From Bacteroidota bacterium (lineage in GTDB: Bacteria > Bacteroidota > Bacteroidia > JAADEI01): a stretch of 8,335 nucleotides of DNA. The notes beneath the pieces were generated by a model. The model ran no database searches. It saw only the letters and a list, made by a program, of their open reading frames with translations, and was not told where the DNA came from. The DNA is taken from the NCBI GenBank assembly GCA_024280615.1, contig JAJRPU010000228.1, positions 1-8,335 of the forward strand. The letters run 5' to 3'. This document shows positions 6,798 through 8,335 of this stretch, one piece after another (position 1 is the stretch's first letter; every line of letters starts with the position of its first letter). Both the position numbers and the translations under genes were made by a program.

Positions 6798-7559
6798 ATG
6801 AAGACATTGCTTGAAATAAGGAATTTACGAGCTGGGATAGATGGAAAAGAAATTCTGAAAGGAATAAACCTGCAAATAAACGCTGGAGAGCTACACGCTA
6901 TAATGGGACCTAACGGCTCGGGAAAAAGCACGCTTGCCCAGGTTATAGCCGGTCATCCGGCTTATGAAGTTTATGAGGGAGAGATTCTCTTTGATGGGGA
7001 GAACATTTTGGAGTTGGACCCTGAGGAGCGTGCACAAAAAGGGATATTTTTGGCTTTTCAGGCACCTGTTGAGATTCCTGGAGTGCCATTGCTTGAATTC
7101 CTTAAGACAGCACTTAATGAACTAAGGGAAGCACGAGGAGAAGAACCTGTGGATACAATGACTTTTCTGAACAAAGTAAAAGAACTGGCAAAGGAGATAA
7201 TCGGGAAGGAAGAAGTTATTTATCGTGGTGTGAATGAAGGTTTTAGTGGTGGTGAGAGGAAACGAAATGAGATATTGCAAATGAGACTTTTAGAACCACG
7301 CTTTGCAGTCCTTGATGAAATAGATTCAGGGCTGGACATAGATGCTTTGAAGTTGGTGGCTAAGCACATTAATGAAATGCGGAGTCCCGAAAGGGCGTTC
7401 CTGCTCATAACTCACTATTACAGGATTCTGGAACACGTTAAGCCAGACGTTGTTCATGTCCTTTATGATGGAAAAATAGTGCGTACAGGGGATTACAATC
7501 TTGCCCTTGAAGTTGAGGAGAAAGGATATGACTGGCTATTGGAAACAGCAAATGCCTAA
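6798..7559 (+). CDS. sufC: Fe-S cluster assembly ATPase SufC
   Basis: SufC is the ABC-type ATPase of the SufBC2D complex; ATP binding makes two SufC subunits dimerise and drives the SufB-SufD shape change needed for cluster building. It is soluble, not a transporter. The 253-residue protein carries Walker A GPNGSGKST (37-45), the Q-loop FQAP with Gln88, the SufC-type ABC signature GFSGGERKRNEIL (148-160), Walker B with the D-loop VLDEIDSGLD (171-180) and the switch His206 in LLITHYYR. LDEIDSGLDIDAL and the THYYRIL stretch are specific to SufC rather than to importer ATPases. It lies 42 bp after sufB and 23 bp before sufD, consistent with one transcript. AAGGA lies only 3 nt before the ATG, so it is a poor ribosome binding site. 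Length matches the family (about 248-255). Confidence 0.97.
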   Translation: MKTLLEIRNLRAGIDGKEILKGINLQINAGELHAIMGPNGSGKSTLAQVIAGHPAYEVYEGEILFDGENILELDPEERAQKGIFLAFQAPVEIPGVPLLEFLKTALNELREARGEEPVDTMTFLNKVKELAKEIIGKEEVIYRGVNEGFSGGERKRNEILQMRLLEPRFAVLDEIDSGLDIDALKLVAKHINEMRSPERAFLLITHYYRILEHVKPDVVHVLYDGKIVRTGDYNLALEVEEKGYDWLLETANA

Positions 7560-7582
7560 CACTATCCAAAAATTTTCAAACT

Positions 7583-8335
7583 ATGTCTGTGTTAATTAGA
7601 CCACCCAAGCCAAAGGTTGTCTATAAAGAATGGGTTGACCGACTTACAACGCCTGAGGACCCAATCAGAAGCAGGGCTCAGGAAGTTCTAAAACACCTGC
7701 CACCACCACACCCCAAATATGAAGAATGGCGACAAACACCTATATGGAACTATATTGACAAGCCACTTCCCATTGCCGAACCTCAAACGCTACAATTGAA
7801 AGATGAACATATTGCTTTCATTAATGGATTTCCTAAGGTTGCAGACAGTTTACCACAAAATGTTACCGTAGATATATATACCCGACTTGGAGATATACCG
7901 GTTGATATTATAGACAGAGTGCATGGTCTTGTTAGCGATAGTGAGTATTTCGCAATGGCAAATCTGGCATATTGCCCGGCGGTTGTTGTGATAAGAGCCA
8001 AAGGTAAGATAGAAGAAGCATTGAGAATAAGGCATTATCTCACTCAAGAGGCAGTGTCGTTCCCAAGAATTCTCGTTATTCTGGAGGAAGGGTCAGAACT
8101 TGCAATTGACGAAGTGTGGGAAACCACAGAAGGATATAAGTTTTCAGTGTTTGTCGGGGAGGCTTATTTGAGCAATAATGCTATTCTTTGGTGGACAAAG
8201 GAACAGGTCGGAAAGGAAAAAAATGTTATAATTGACTACACGGAAGGGGCATTGCAAGAAGGCTCAAGGGCTTCTGTGTTTACCTATACCAGTGGAACTG
8301 GGTTCTGGCGAAACATGCCACATTTACGAATGAGA
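7583..8335 (+). CDS. sufD: Fe-S cluster assembly protein SufD, N-terminal part (cut by window edge)
   Basis: This is an open frame of 251 codons from ATG at 7583 to the window end with no stop. SufD is the SufB paralogue that pairs with it in SufBC2D and is linked to iron entry in E. coli. Family features seen are the N-terminal helical region, EEWRQTPIWNYIDKPLP (47-63, the EEW-K/R-T family motif), FINGFP (79-84), and a beta-helix region containing PRILVILEEGSELAI (161-175) and the later SVFTYTSGTGFWRN segment, which resembles the point where SufD proteins enter the core repeats. The C-terminal half, with the conserved His region that contacts SufB, is outside the window. Position after sufC supports the call. 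The N-terminal half of SufD is poorly conserved, so the name rests on motifs plus operon order. A sufS gene may follow. Confidence 0.9.
   Translation, partial: MSVLIRPPKPKVVYKEWVDRLTTPEDPIRSRAQEVLKHLPPPHPKYEEWRQTPIWNYIDKPLPIAEPQTLQLKDEHIAFINGFPKVADSLPQNVTVDIYTRLGDIPVDIIDRVHGLVSDSEYFAMANLAYCPAVVVIRAKGKIEEALRIRHYLTQEAVSFPRILVILEEGSELAIDEVWETTEGYKFSVFVGEAYLSNNAILWWTKEQVGKEKNVIIDYTEGALQEGSRASVFTYTSGTGFWRNMPHLRMR

Noticed and set aside
7783..8047. Two minus-strand open frames opposite sufD
   Set aside because: They are shadows of the plus-strand SufD frame, which fits the family and operon order.

Overview
The window looks like chromosomal DNA of a member of the Bacteroidota, probably an uncultured or little-studied lineage. 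Four things point there: a PorT-like type IX secretion barrel protein whose sequence ends in FHFE, a TonB with the Bacteroidota-style C-terminal domain (MPEFPGG ... MPRWKPG), a promoter upstream of sufB that fits the Bacteroidota TTTG / TAnnTTTG pattern, and weak or absent Shine-Dalgarno sequences at most starts. The DNA is AT-leaning and many genes use AGA/AGG and ATA codons freely. I cannot name a genus.

Layout. Positions 1-1277 (minus) hold most of a neurotransmitter:sodium symporter (NSS) family transporter cut by the left edge; after TM9 it carries an unusual stretch of at least 64 hydrophilic residues. A short-chain dehydrogenase/reductase diverges from it (1313-1993, plus). A 194-bp gap follows, then a TonB-family energy transducer (2188-2997, plus). 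ThiI with a C-terminal rhodanese domain converges on tonB with only 6 bp between stops (3004-4467, minus). A PorT-like outer-membrane protein diverges from thiI (4530-5204, plus). The right third is a SUF iron-sulfur cluster assembly operon: sufB (5295-6755), sufC (6798-7559) and the first 251 codons of sufD, which runs off the right edge. No gap between genes exceeds 300 bp.

How it fits together. SufBCD is the scaffold/ATPase complex for Fe-S cluster assembly, and ThiI moves cysteine-derived persulfide sulfur into tRNA 4-thiouridine, so two sulfur-trafficking functions sit close together, separated by porT. TonB and PorT are both envelope functions but are not obviously linked to the sulfur genes. 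Apart from the suf genes there is no clear operon.

The most interesting non-coding signal is between porT and sufB: a good Bacteroidota-type promoter followed by a cluster of alternating TCTAA/TTAGA half-sites, including a perfect 8-bp inverted repeat with a 5-bp spacer. This looks like a regulator operator (or leader hairpin) controlling the suf operon. I see no mobile element, CRISPR array, rRNA or tRNA, and no convincing new multi-gene system; the window is mostly housekeeping with a few unusual details.
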